A stretch of 64,000 bases of DNA from Acidobacteriota bacterium (GTDB taxonomy: Bacteria; Acidobacteriota; Terriglobia; Acidiferrales; UBA7541): assembly GCA_021324935.1 (NCBI GenBank), contig JAJPIE010000062.1, positions 1 to 64,000 on the forward strand, in the 5' to 3' direction. Positions within the stretch are counted from its first letter, which is position 1; each line of letters begins with the position of its first letter. Below are positions 17,560 to 26,914 of this stretch, piece after piece. Below the pieces are notes generated by a model that saw nothing but the letters and a program-made list of their open reading frames with translations, had not been told where the DNA came from and made no database searches. The position numbers were made by a program, and so were the translations under genes.

Positions 17560-19545
17560 TCACACAATCCGGTTGCGCAGCGCCTGCAACGCTTCTGGCA
17601 ATGCTGCTCGGCTTCCGCTAGCCGAACCCCCGTCCTCCGGCTCCCGTTCGATCTTGTCGCCCTCGCCCGGCGCCAGAAAAAGATTCGTCTCCACGGCATG
17701 CTGTTTCGTATACAGCTCGTAGTACCGCCCCTGCGCTGCATAGAGGGACTCGTGCGTCCCCTGTTCCAGAATCCTCCCGTCCTGCACCACCAGGATCTGT
17801 TCGGCGCGCCGAATGGTGGAAAGGCGATGCGCGATCACAAACGTGGTGCGGCCGCGCATCAGGTAGCGCAATCCCTCCTGTATCAGCGCCTCGGACTCCG
17901 AATCCAGGCTCGACGTGGCCTCATCCAGAATCAGAATCCGCGGATCCGCCAGAATCGCCCGCGCGATCGAAACGCGTTGCTTTTGCCCGCCGGAAAGTTT
18001 TACACCTCGCTCGCCCACCACGGTGTCGTATTTCTTTTCAAATGTCCCGGCAAACTCATCCACGCGCGCGATGCGGCAGGCCTCCAGAATCTCTTCCTCC
18101 GTGGCATTCGGCCGCGAATAGGCCACGTTTTCGCGGATTGACCCGTCAAACAAGAACGTTTCCTGCAGCACCACGCCGAGCTGCGTGCGATAGGAATTCA
18201 GCTTCACCGTGGATAGATCGACGCCGTCCACCAGAATCCGTCCCTGAGTAGGCGTGTAAAACGCGGACACCAGCCCGATGATGGTTGATTTGCCAGAGCC
18301 CGAGGGTCCTACCAGCGCCGTCACTGTCCCCGGCTCCGAAACAAAGCTCACTCCATGCAGCACTTCCTTGTTCGCTTCATAGGAGAAGTGCACGCCCTCA
18401 AATTCCAGGCGTCCTGTGATGCGCTCCAAAGTCGCTGACCGCCGCGGGTCCTCGTCTTCCTTCGTCTCGTTCAGAATTTCGCGCGTGCGCTCGAGTCCGG
18501 TGATTGCCTCAGTCAATTGCGTGCCGATCGCCACGATCTGAAACACCGGCGCGATCAGCATCGCCAGAAACATCGAATAAGAAAAGAACATGCCGGTGGT
18601 CATCTGCCCGGCTAGAATCTTCCGCGCGCTCAGGTACATCACCACCGCGCTGACCATGCCCATCAGCATCGCGCCCGAAAGGCTCATGATCGACGTGGCC
18701 GTCAGCGTCTTCAGCACGTTGTCCAGCAGCCGCTGCGCGCCAGTCGCAAATACGCTCTCTTCGTGATCTTCGGCGTGGTACCCCTTCACCACGCGCACGC
18801 CCCCCAGCGATTCCGTTAGCCGCCCGGTCACTTCGGCCGTGATTTTGGGCCGCGCGCGAAAGATGGGCCGGATGGTGGCAAACGCCTGATTCAGAAAAAG
18901 AGCAAAAACGATCAGCACCGCGAACGCCACAACGGTCATCATCGCGTTGATGTAAATGAGCACGCAGAACGCCATCACCGCGGTCATCAATCCGCCGACA
19001 AATTCCACCAGTCCCGTGCCGATCAGGTTGCGCACGCCTTCCACGTCGCTCATGATGCGCGAGACCAGTGCGCCGGTCTTGTTCGCGTCGTAATAGCTCA
19101 CCGAAAGCCTCCCGATGTGCGCCTGCACCTGCTTGCGCAAATCGGTGATCATGCGCTGCGCGGATTTGGAAAGAAGCTGCGTCAGCGCGAACGAAGAAAG
19201 CCCCTGAATCACCGTCGCCGTCACCACCGCCAGCACAATCGGCAACAGAAACTGTTGCTGCCGCTTCGAGATCACGTTGTCGATCAGGTATTTCGTGGAA
19301 GCCGGCAGCACCAGCCCGCACACTCGGTTGATGGCCATCAACAGAAATCCCACCGCCAGAATCCCGCGCCGCGGATGAATCAGCGCCCAGATTTCCGGAA
19401 GCGAGCTCCAATTAATCTTCTTCTTGGCTTTCTTTGCGCCCGTGTCGTCGGACCCCGCCGCACCGCTAGAGCCCGCCCGGCTCGTTGTCCGCTCCCCGGA
19501 AGCGCCTTTGACCGTCGTTGGTGTATACGTTGACCTGAGGCTCAT
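17560..19545 (-). CDS. ABC transporter, fused permease and ATPase (MsbA-like)
   Basis: A 661-residue exporter half-transporter. The ATG at 19545 follows GGGGAA. Residues about 55-350 carry six membrane segments of a type I exporter domain. The ATPase follows with Walker A GPSGSGKST, signature LSGGQKQR, Walker B ILILDEATSSLD and H-loop IAHRLST. It probably works as a homodimer. MsbA-type lipid A flipping is plausible for such a sequence, but drug or lipid exporters look alike. A serine/lysine-rich N-terminus and a charged C-terminal tail of about 40 residues are unusual additions. Confidence 0.85.
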   Translation of the reverse strand: MSLRSTYTPTTVKGASGERTTSRAGSSGAAGSDDTGAKKAKKKINWSSLPEIWALIHPRRGILAVGFLLMAINRVCGLVLPASTKYLIDNVISKRQQQFLLPIVLAVVTATVIQGLSSFALTQLLSKSAQRMITDLRKQVQAHIGRLSVSYYDANKTGALVSRIMSDVEGVRNLIGTGLVEFVGGLMTAVMAFCVLIYINAMMTVVAFAVLIVFALFLNQAFATIRPIFRARPKITAEVTGRLTESLGGVRVVKGYHAEDHEESVFATGAQRLLDNVLKTLTATSIMSLSGAMLMGMVSAVVMYLSARKILAGQMTTGMFFSYSMFLAMLIAPVFQIVAIGTQLTEAITGLERTREILNETKEDEDPRRSATLERITGRLEFEGVHFSYEANKEVLHGVSFVSEPGTVTALVGPSGSGKSTIIGLVSAFYTPTQGRILVDGVDLSTVKLNSYRTQLGVVLQETFLFDGSIRENVAYSRPNATEEEILEACRIARVDEFAGTFEKKYDTVVGERGVKLSGGQKQRVSIARAILADPRILILDEATSSLDSESEALIQEGLRYLMRGRTTFVIAHRLSTIRRAEQILVVQDGRILEQGTHESLYAAQGRYYELYTKQHAVETNLFLAPGEGDKIEREPEDGGSASGSRAALPEALQALRNRIV

Positions 19546-19660
19546 GTTCCCCGCGACTCGTTGGCAGGATACCCCGTTCGATGCAGGCAGCGCCACGAAA
19601 TGTACGCGCAGCGCTTATGTAGCTGCCGGACCGCAGCCTGGCAACGTGATGGCAGAGCAA

Positions 19661-19683
19661 GCGCCTGCTTCCAGCAGGCGAGC
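19661..19683 (+). repeat. CTTCCAGCAGGC repeat, copy 1
   Basis: Contains GCGCCTGCTTCCAGCAGGCG, an imperfect palindrome (CCTGCTTCCAGCAGG). A similar copy is at 24994-25018 and a diverged one near 6643-6675. It lies in the divergent gap between the ABC exporter and the TolQ-like gene. Confidence 0.45.
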
Positions 19684-19823
19684 ATCCGGGGAGAACCTCC
19701 AGCTCTACTGCCTTCCTTCTCCGCCTCCGCCCCGGGAACTCGCGCTAACTCCCCGGCGTCTCTAGATAGTGGCGCTGCGAGCCACGCCAACAAATCCCGT
19801 ACCCAATGAGGAGGTATGTTTGC

Positions 19824-20512
19824 GTGGACGATAATCTTCCATGGTTTTTCCAGATGTGGCGCTATAGCGGTTCGCTGGTGCATTTCTCGTTGCTCACTCT
19901 CGCGGGCATGGGATTGTGGACGTTCTTGGAATTCGCGGCCAAGGCCGCCAGTTACGGCTTCGCCGTATGGCAAACGCGACGTTTCGTCAAAACCTGTGCC
20001 TCTCTGTTTGAGCAAGGTAACTGGGTGCAGGTTCTGGCTCCGGCGGAAACCCGAAAACAAAGTCATGTCGCAGACGTTGTTGCGCGCGGTTTGCGCACTT
20101 ATCGAGGCGTTCACGCGGTTCTTTCACTCCAGAAGTCCGCCGAAGTAGCCGAGCACCAGGCCCGCGTCGCCGCGAACCGCCTCCATGAGCAAATGCTGGA
20201 AGGACTCGATTCTCTGGGTTCCATTGCTACTACCGCGTCTCTCGTCGTTCTTTTCGGCACCCTCGTGGGCATCCTCGATTCGTTTGTCGGGCGGGTATGG
20301 AGCGTGGCACCTATTTATCGTTCATCTGTACTCGGTTAGCCCTGGCGCTTTCGACAACCGCCGTTGGCCTCGTTGTCGCGATCGTGGCGCTCGGTTGTTT
20401 CAACTGGCTCTCCGAGCGGTTGTCGATGTTAGATGCGGAAATGAGAGTGGCGTACCTGGAACTCCGCAAGGTTCTGGATCGGCAGTCGTCCGGAGATTCC
20501 TCGCTTCTCTGA
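19824..20512 (+). pseudogene. MotA/TolQ/ExbB-type proton channel protein, frameshifted
   Basis: Two overlapping reading frames together give one TolQ/ExbB-like protein of about 229 residues. Frame one, from a GTG at 19824 nine nt after GAGGAGG, encodes an N-terminal membrane helix, a cytoplasmic region and LVVLFGTLVGILDSF, then goes off frame near 20290 and stops at 20339. Frame two resumes at MERGTYLS (20297) with RLALALSTTAVGLVVAIVALGCFNWL, the conserved third helix. One missing base between 20285 and 20297 explains it. This could be a real mutation or a sequencing error. No exbD or tonB partner is adjacent. Confidence 0.75.
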
Positions 20513-20521
20513 TTCGATTAT

Positions 20522-22015
20522 CTACGCATAATCAAACAGCGTCATGAATCCAAAATCCATGTGCAACTGCTGGTGGCAATGAAACAGGGTGAGTCCGGGA
20601 TTGTCGGCCACAAAATCGATCTCCATTTCCTGATAGCCTCCCAGCATCACCACATCTTTGAGAATCCCCGCGGTCGATTTTCCCGCCAGCTTGGTCAGTT
20701 CAAAGCTGTGCCGGTGCAAATGAATCGGGTGGATATCGTCGCTCGCATTGCGCAGGCGAATGCGATAGCGCTTTCCTTCCCTGAGATGAAACGAAGCCGG
20801 TTGCACGCCTCCGGCCATGGGAAACGCCTTCCCGTTGATCGTCCAGCGATTAAATCCTTCTTCCGCCGCATTATCCTTCGCAATAAGCATGTCAAACGTC
20901 TCATCCGGCGCAGCACTCACGCCGCTGGGCTTCCCGAATCGCGCGTAGTCCCAGCGAAACGCCGGCGGCGGTAGCCACGCCGCCTTCCCCGTGTGCCCGG
21001 CGTACTCGACGACAATTCCCATCCCATGATGCCGGTCGTCATCCGCGGTGTCGCCCAAGATCCATACGCCGGGATGCCGCATCTCCACAATCGCCGAAAT
21101 GCGCTCCGCCGTGCCAAACCACAGCACTGGCACTTTCACCGGATTCGGTACCGCGTTCCCGTCCAGCGCAACTACCTCAAACACATGCCCCGGCAGCGCC
21201 AGGCTGCGAATCTCCGTCGCACTGCCATTCAAAATGTGAAACAGCACGCGCTCGCCCATTCTCACGCGCACCGGCTCGCCGTGCCCCAACTTTTTCCCAT
21301 TGATGGTGAATGCCGCGTAGCCCACTTCGAATCCGTGCGGCATCCCCTTCGCCAGCGAAGCCTTCATCGCCGCTTCGCCCGCTTCCTCGAGTTCTTTCAC
21401 CACTCCTTTCGGAGACAAGAAATCCTGCGCCATGTCGCCGCCCTGGCTGAACGACGGCTCAAACTCCTTCATGGTCAGAAAGACTTCGCGGTCATAACGC
21501 CCCGGATTATCCCTCGGCTCGATGTACACCGGGCCTACCTGACCCGAATATTGCCCCGCGGCAAGGTCCGCGCCGGCGCGATTGTGCGTGTGATAGAACC
21601 GCAACCCCCCCGGCTTGGGCGTGAACGCGAGCCGCCTCATCCCGTGCGCCGGAATGAATGGCGTACCTTCCTCCGCCGCGCCGTCCACATCGGTCGAAAC
21701 GAATTGCCCGTGCCAGTGGAGTTGCTCGGGCGTGTCGGTGTCGTTGAATACGTCCACCGTCACCTGCTTGCCCTCTTGAAATCGCAGCAGAGGGCCGGGA
21801 AATTGCCCGTTGTACGTCGCCGTCGAAATGAAATGCTTCGGTGCGATCTCAATCGGCGCGGCCTTAATGTGCAGCGTGTAATCAGCTGCCGCCTCCGCGG
21901 CTCCATAGGTGGCTCCGCTTGCCAACAATGGCAGCTTCGGCGTTACCAGCAGTGCTCCCGCCGCAAGCCCCGCCGTTTGCAAAAAATCACGCCGCGAATT
22001 CGCCTTGTTTGTCAT
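20522..22015 (-). CDS. Tat-exported multicopper oxidase
   Basis: A 497-residue cupredoxin-fold oxidase. The N-terminus SRRDFLQTAGLAAGALL is a twin-arginine signal, so it is exported folded. The copper ligands are present: HWHG (copper 2/3), FYHTH, HPIHLHRH and HCHQQLHMDFGF (type 1 copper with a possible Met axial ligand). It could oxidise metals, phenols or act in copper tolerance; sequence alone does not choose. The ATG at 22015 was preferred to the adjoining GTG. It overlaps the upstream DoxX gene by 29 nt, so the two are translationally coupled. Confidence 0.88.
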   Translation of the reverse strand: MTNKANSRRDFLQTAGLAAGALLVTPKLPLLASGATYGAAEAAADYTLHIKAAPIEIAPKHFISTATYNGQFPGPLLRFQEGKQVTVDVFNDTDTPEQLHWHGQFVSTDVDGAAEEGTPFIPAHGMRRLAFTPKPGGLRFYHTHNRAGADLAAGQYSGQVGPVYIEPRDNPGRYDREVFLTMKEFEPSFSQGGDMAQDFLSPKGVVKELEEAGEAAMKASLAKGMPHGFEVGYAAFTINGKKLGHGEPVRVRMGERVLFHILNGSATEIRSLALPGHVFEVVALDGNAVPNPVKVPVLWFGTAERISAIVEMRHPGVWILGDTADDDRHHGMGIVVEYAGHTGKAAWLPPPAFRWDYARFGKPSGVSAAPDETFDMLIAKDNAAEEGFNRWTINGKAFPMAGGVQPASFHLREGKRYRIRLRNASDDIHPIHLHRHSFELTKLAGKSTAGILKDVVMLGGYQEMEIDFVADNPGLTLFHCHQQLHMDFGFMTLFDYA

Positions 22016-22496
22016 CACCCTGCCTTGAGCTTCCAGAATTCTTTCTGGCGTCCAGCGACCACGCGCCGCCGCCCTCCACCATCAGAAAAAGCAGCCCACA
22101 CAACATCGCAAAATCGGTACGCGCGTCGCTGATCATGAACCAGACGCCTTGCGCCGGGCGCGAAAGCTCCGGCAGCTTGGTCGTGGCGATCGCCGTGCAA
22201 ATGACGATCAGCAAAGGCAGGCTGGCCAGCCGCGTCCAAAGTCCCAGCAAAACCAGGCCGCCGCAAACCATCTCGAAACTCCCCACAAAATGCGCGGTGA
22301 AATAAGGATGCGGGAACCCGATTCTCGCAAACCGCTCCACGCCCATCTTTGGATCGATATATTTCAGGATCCCCTGCGTCAGGAAAATGAGTCCCACGGG
22401 CAGCCGGATCAGCAAAAGGCTGGACGGACCTTTTTCCGGCCGAAGCAGAAATTGCAACGGAAATTCCATCAGATTGGGCCCGAGCCGTTCGCTCAC
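21987..22496 (-). CDS. DoxX family membrane protein
   Basis: A 169-residue inner-membrane protein with four hydrophobic helices. RLPVGLIFLTQGILKYIDP is typical of DoxX/DoxD-like subunits, and the helix bundle is followed by a short charged tail. It starts at GTG 22496, overlapping the stop of the upstream propeller gene by 4 nt (GTGA), and its end overlaps the multicopper oxidase start. DoxX relatives couple thiol or quinone redox reactions; here it may link the exported oxidase to the membrane, which is inference. Confidence 0.82.
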   Translation of the reverse strand: MSERLGPNLMEFPLQFLLRPEKGPSSLLLIRLPVGLIFLTQGILKYIDPKMGVERFARIGFPHPYFTAHFVGSFEMVCGGLVLLGLWTRLASLPLLIVICTAIATTKLPELSRPAQGVWFMISDARTDFAMLCGLLFLMVEGGGAWSLDARKNSGSSRQGDDKQGEFAA

Positions 22497-23524
22497 TGTA
22501 TTACAGAAACGATGCCGACCTTATCCACCCCGCTGCACGCGATGTACACGCGACCATCTGAAGTCGCCGCCATGTTGCGCACCACCCCTCCGCCGGAGGG
22601 AATCGACGCTCGCGCAAAGGTCTGCGTCTTCGGGTTGAACTGAATGATGGTGTTGGGCTGCACTCCGGACTCGCTGTACCACACCATGCCATCCGGAGTG
22701 ATGGCGATGCCGTATGGATTCGATTCCGGTCCTCCCGGCGAATCGTACAGCTTCACCGCGCCCGTCGTTGTGTTCAATGTGCCCAGGTGGCCGCTCTTGA
22801 AGTCCGTGAAGTAAACGGTGTCATCGGCCGCAATCGCCAGCCGCCGCGGGCGCACCGCGTCCGGCAGCAGATACTCCTTGATCGCAAGCGTCTTGGGATT
22901 GATGGTGGCCATCTTGTGCGTTCCGAGTTCGCAGAAAACTGGCACGCCATGGCTGTTGATCTGGATCCCGTAAGGAAGAGCGGCTTCCGTCGGCGCGTCC
23001 TTCAAATCCACCTTTCCGGTTTGCGGATCGAGCCGTCCGACCATGTTTCCGCCCTGCACGGTGAACCACAAAATTCCGTGCGCATCAAAGACCGCTGTGT
23101 GCGGATCGTCGGCCTTTGCCAGCGGCATCCTATATTCGGTCACTTTGCCGGTTTGCGGATCCAGCTTGCCGATGTAGCCGCCAAAATTCGCCGTGAACCA
23201 GATATTGCCGTCTTTGTCCGCCACCAAACCGTGCGGACCGGAATTTTTGTCCGTCGGCAACGTGTATTCCTTGATTGCACCCGTCTGGGGATCCAGCCGT
23301 CCGATTTTGTTCGCCATTTGTTCGGTGAACCACAACGCGCCGTCCGCGCCCACCGCCGGGTCGTGCGGGTGGCCGCCCTTGCTGGGGATCGGCCATTCCT
23401 GAATCTTCACATTCAGAGAGGGCACATCCGCGGCCGTGCGGGGCGGATGATGTGCCGGCAGAGCCAGCCCCACGAGCGTTCCGCAAAGCGCCACTGCAAT
23501 CAGGGCCAATGTTCGTTTGGTCAT
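22493..23524 (-). CDS. Secreted virginiamycin B lyase-like beta-propeller
   Basis: A 343-residue protein with a signal peptide (MTKRTLALIAVALCGTLVGLA). The ATG at 23524 follows a run of G. At least six repeats with DPQTGK and GxLWFT-type blades (ALWFTEQMANKIGRLDP, NIWFTANFGGYIGKLDP, VYFTDFKSGHLGTL) make a propeller as in streptogramin lyase Vgb. Antibiotic lyase activity is unlikely to be its native role: many secreted homologues are of unknown function. First gene of the propeller-DoxX-multicopper oxidase operon. Confidence 0.8.
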   Translation of the reverse strand: MTKRTLALIAVALCGTLVGLALPAHHPPRTAADVPSLNVKIQEWPIPSKGGHPHDPAVGADGALWFTEQMANKIGRLDPQTGAIKEYTLPTDKNSGPHGLVADKDGNIWFTANFGGYIGKLDPQTGKVTEYRMPLAKADDPHTAVFDAHGILWFTVQGGNMVGRLDPQTGKVDLKDAPTEAALPYGIQINSHGVPVFCELGTHKMATINPKTLAIKEYLLPDAVRPRRLAIAADDTVYFTDFKSGHLGTLNTTTGAVKLYDSPGGPESNPYGIAITPDGMVWYSESGVQPNTIIQFNPKTQTFARASIPSGGGVVRNMAATSDGRVYIACSGVDKVGIVSVIQ

Positions 23525-23722
23525 GGAATCCCCCCCTTGTTTTGGACGCAGCCCGCCCGCCGCCGGATACAACTTCCCAGCGAGATCGCGCCGTGGAATT
23601 TGTTGCCGAACCTCCGCGTGAATGACATCATATCTAAAGTGGAGTTTCCAGGCTCAAGATCCGCTCATGCCGCTCCCCGCCGGACTTGTGACACCTGAGA
23701 AGAAAGTTGATTGGGTATTCGT

Positions 23723-24934
23723 ATGCCTTCCACCGAACTGCATCTGCTGGGAACCAAGGACTTTGTCGCGCTGGAAGATGCCTATGGCGCACAGAATTAC
23801 CGCCCGCTCGATGTCGTCATCGAACGCGGCGAAGGCGTCTGGGTCTACGACGTGGAAGGGAAGCGGTATCTTGATTGCCTGGCGGCCTATTCCGCGCTGA
23901 ATCAGGGCCATTGCCATCCCAAGCTGCTCGCCACCCTCATTGAGCAGGCCCGCAAAATCACGCTCACTTCGCGCGCCTTCCGTAATGCGCAGCTTCCGCT
24001 GCTGTATAAGGATTTGCACGAGCTAACGGGTTTCGAGATGACCCTGCCGATGAACTCCGGCGCAGAGGCGGTGGAAACCGCCATCAAAGCCGCTCGCAAA
24101 TGGGGTTACACGCAAAAGGGAATCCCGGAAAATCAAGCCGAAATCATCGTCTGCGAAAACAATTTCCATGGCCGCACCGTCACCGTTGTGAGCTTTTCCA
24201 CGGAAGACCAGTATAAAAACGGTTTTGGCCCTTTTACTCCCGGTTTTCGCGCGATCCCGTTTGGCGACGCGAGAGCGCTGTGCGCCGCGATTACGCCCAA
24301 CACTTGCGGATTTTTGTTGGAGCCCATTCAGGGCGAAGCCGGCATCATCCTTCCTCCGGATGGCTTCCTGCGCGAAGCGGCGGAGATCTGCCGCGAAAAT
24401 CGCGTACTCCTGATGGCCGATGAGATACAATCCGGCCTCGGCCGCACGGGGAAACTCTTCGCCTATATGCACGAAGGCATCCGGCCGGATGTCCTGATCG
24501 TTGGCAAAGCGCTCGCGGGAGGCTTCTATCCAGTTTCGGCGGTGCTCGCCTCGCGCGAAATCCTGGGAGTCTTCCAGCCCGGCTATCACGGCAGCACGTT
24601 TGGCGGCAATCCGCTGGCTTGCGCGTTGGCGCGAACCGCGCTGCGCATCCTGGTGGAGGAAAAGCTCGTCGAACGCTCCGCCGAACTCGGCGAATACTTC
24701 CTGGCCAGGCTGAAGAAAGTGCAAAGCTCCATAGTGCGGGAAATTCGCGGCCGCGGCCTTTGGATTGGCATCGAATTGGACACCTCCGCGCGGCCCTGTT
24801 GCGAAGCTCTGAAACAGGAAGGCATCCTCTGCAAGGAAACTCACGGCCGCATCATCCGCATCGCCCCGCCGCTGGTCATCCAACGCGAAGAAGTCGACTG
24901 GGCCTGCGATCGCATCTCCAAAGTCCTCGCTTAG
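23723..24934 (+). CDS. rocD: Ornithine aminotransferase-like class III aminotransferase
   Basis: A 403-residue PLP enzyme. It would transfer the delta-amino group of ornithine to 2-oxoglutarate, giving glutamate semialdehyde (arginine/ornithine catabolism, cytoplasm). [28 protein letters not shown] text near residue 45-70, [31 protein letters not shown] and the PLP lysine in [15 protein letters not shown] match ornithine-oxo-acid transaminases well. The ATG at 23723 is chosen; a TTG at 23711 is possible. It is divergent from the propeller operon. Confidence 0.88.
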   Translation: MPSTELHLLGTKDFVALEDAYGAQNYRPLDVVIERGEGVWVYDVEGKRYLDCLAAYSALNQGHCHPKLLATLIEQARKITLTSRAFRNAQLPLLYKDLHELTGFEMTLPMNSGAEAVETAIKAARKWGYTQKGIPENQAEIIVCENNFHGRTVTVVSFSTEDQYKNGFGPFTPGFRAIPFGDARALCAAITPNTCGFLLEPIQGEAGIILPPDGFLREAAEICRENRVLLMADEIQSGLGRTGKLFAYMHEGIRPDVLIVGKALAGGFYPVSAVLASREILGVFQPGYHGSTFGGNPLACALARTALRILVEEKLVERSAELGEYFLARLKKVQSSIVREIRGRGLWIGIELDTSARPCCEALKQEGILCKETHGRIIRIAPPLVIQREEVDWACDRISKVLA

Positions 24935-24993
24935 CTTGGGAACGCCGTTCTCCCGATCGCCTCTGCAACTCTGATTCTCAGCCGGATGTGGGG

Positions 24994-25018
24994 GCGCGTG
25001 CTTCCAGCAGGCAAGTGC
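24994..25018 (+). repeat. CTTCCAGCAGGC repeat, copy 2
   Basis: GCGCGTGCTTCCAGCAGGC followed by AAGTGC, similar to the copy at 19661. It lies between rocD and the convergent DUF4442 gene. Confidence 0.45.
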
Positions 25019-25086
25019 TCTTTCTACAATGTGCGCCAGGCAACGCGAACGAAGCCGTAACGACGGACGGCCGCCGAACAACGTCC

Positions 25087-25584
25087 CTAGAAGTTGCCGG
25101 GCGGCCGCTTGCGGAATTGCAGCAACTTCCTCACCTCCGCGATCACATCTTCGTCTTTGTCGGTCACCGTAACGGAAAACTCTCTCTCCACCTTTTCTTC
25201 CGTCCGCAGGGCTTCGCGAATCTCGGCCACCTGTTCATCGCTGATCCGGAATTGTGCATACACGGTTCCGCGCCCCGGCCGGCGAAACCGGATGGAAGCG
25301 GATTTGTCCCATACGATGTAATCCTTCCCCAATATTTCGATCAGCATCACCATGTAAAAGGGATCGGCGATTGAATAAAGCGACCCGCCGTAATGCGTGC
25401 CGACATAATTCGCATTCCAGCGCCGCAGTCTCATCTCCACGTCCACTTCTTTCCAATCCGGCTGAATGCGCGTAATGCGGATGCCGGCGCCCAACAGGGG
25501 CGGCCAAAGATTGAACAGGAAACGCGGGTAGCGTCGAATCAGGCTCTTCAGCACGACAACCTCCGCATAGAACGGAAGCTTCAT
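25087..25584 (-). CDS. DUF4442 hotdog-fold protein
   Basis: A 165-residue protein with the hotdog fold of the thioesterase superfamily. NANYVGTHYGGSLYSIADPFYMVML aligns with the central helix and strand of DUF4442/YiiD-like proteins. DKSASIRFRRPGRGTVYAQF continues the sheet. The enzyme activity is not established for the family; acyl-CoA thioesterase is possible. Codons and length are ordinary. It may be read with the FAD gene upstream (67-nt gap). Confidence 0.8.
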   Translation of the reverse strand: MKLPFYAEVVVLKSLIRRYPRFLFNLWPPLLGAGIRITRIQPDWKEVDVEMRLRRWNANYVGTHYGGSLYSIADPFYMVMLIEILGKDYIVWDKSASIRFRRPGRGTVYAQFRISDEQVAEIREALRTEEKVEREFSVTVTDKDEDVIAEVRKLLQFRKRPPGNF

Positions 25585-25651
25585 GTTGCCACAGGGAGAA
25601 CGCAGGAAGGAACGCGGCGGAGTATTCGTGTGGGAGGTGATGCGGACCCGA

Positions 25652-26839
25652 TCAGTCCCCGGCAGGCGCCGTGGGCCGCAGCTTTCGCGCCGGCGGCTCG
25701 ATGTTCAGCACGCTGGAGACGAATTGGCTCAGCGTACCGCCCAGATGTCCCAGCACGCGATTTTTCAGCGAACTGTAATCCTGCGTGCCGCAAAACAGGT
25801 CGCTCATCAGTTGCCGGAACACCGCATTGCGCTGCAGGAACTGCACCATCCGGGTGGTGACCGAGCAGCCCAGGAAAGATCCGCGATAAAACCGCCGTAC
25901 GATCCGCGCGGCAAATTCCAATTCCAGCGAAAAGGAAGCTCGCACGCGCTGCGGATAGAGTTCCGGACGCCCTTCCGCAATCGATTGGCCCAGAATCTCT
26001 CCCGAACGCATCGCATAGAATAGGCCTTCGCCGGTCAGCGGATCCACCCATGCCGCCGCATCGCCGCACATGGCCCAGTTTTTCCCGATCACCGGGCGGC
26101 AGGAAAGCGTGCGCTCCTGCGGAGACGGCAGCACGTGGCTATAAAACTTGGCGTTTTCCGTCGAGAATTTCGCTTCCTCCACAAAGGCGTACAGGTGCGT
26201 GCGCAGTTCGTTGCTGGTATGGGCGGACATGCTGCCGCAAATTCCGAGCGAGATGTGGTCCGCGCGCGGAAACGACCAGATGTACCCCTCAAAATGCGGC
26301 AGAAACTTGATGATGATTTTCTCCGCTGTTTGCGGCACGAAGTAACCCTGGGTCATTTCCAGTTCGTCCGCCGAAAGCGGCCGCGTGCCCGGCAGGATCT
26401 GGTTGCGCGCGCCGGAGGCGACCACCACAAAATCCGCCTGCTGCCACTCGCCGTCCAGGGAATAGCGCGGCTTCTCCGCGGATATATCGATCGTCTGCAC
26501 GCGGCGATGGTGCACACCGCAGCCCGCTTCGCGGGCGCGGTCCAGCAGAAAGCCGTTCAGCACGCGCCGCGAATAAATCACGATGGGGTGCGAAAGGTCC
26601 AGCTTGGCCCGCTGGTTTTCCGCGCTGATGATTTCCACGTCGCGAATCAGCTTTTTCGGATGCGGATTGTCGAGCAGAAAAGGGAAGTGTTCGGTGGCTT
26701 TGTAGGTCAGCCCGCCGCCGCAGGGCTTTTCCCACGCCAGATTTTCATCGTAGATGTTTACCGAATGCCCCGCGCGGGCAAGTTCCGCGCCGCACACCGC
26801 GCCGGACGGACCGCCGCCGATTATCGCAATTTCACCCAT
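25652..26839 (-). CDS. Geranylgeranyl reductase family FAD-dependent oxidoreductase
   Basis: A 395-residue flavoprotein. The Rossmann motif IGGGPSGAVCGAELA (about 6-20) binds FAD; CGGGLTYKA and the later GDAAAWVDPLTGEGLFYAM form the second FAD contact as in geranylgeranyl reductase and related GGR/phytoene-type monooxygenases. ATG 26839 was chosen because the residues before it look random. Substrate could be an isoprenoid or aromatic lipid; no pathway genes surround it. Confidence 0.82.
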   Translation of the reverse strand: MGEIAIIGGGPSGAVCGAELARAGHSVNIYDENLAWEKPCGGGLTYKATEHFPFLLDNPHPKKLIRDVEIISAENQRAKLDLSHPIVIYSRRVLNGFLLDRAREAGCGVHHRRVQTIDISAEKPRYSLDGEWQQADFVVVASGARNQILPGTRPLSADELEMTQGYFVPQTAEKIIIKFLPHFEGYIWSFPRADHISLGICGSMSAHTSNELRTHLYAFVEEAKFSTENAKFYSHVLPSPQERTLSCRPVIGKNWAMCGDAAAWVDPLTGEGLFYAMRSGEILGQSIAEGRPELYPQRVRASFSLELEFAARIVRRFYRGSFLGCSVTTRMVQFLQRNAVFRQLMSDLFCGTQDYSSLKNRVLGHLGGTLSQFVSSVLNIEPPARKLRPTAPAGD

Positions 26840-26914
26840 GAAACCCTTCTTGCACAGCGAATTTCTATCTCTGGCGCGGGGGGACACGACAACCTGGCGG
26901 CTGACCGGCGGCTT

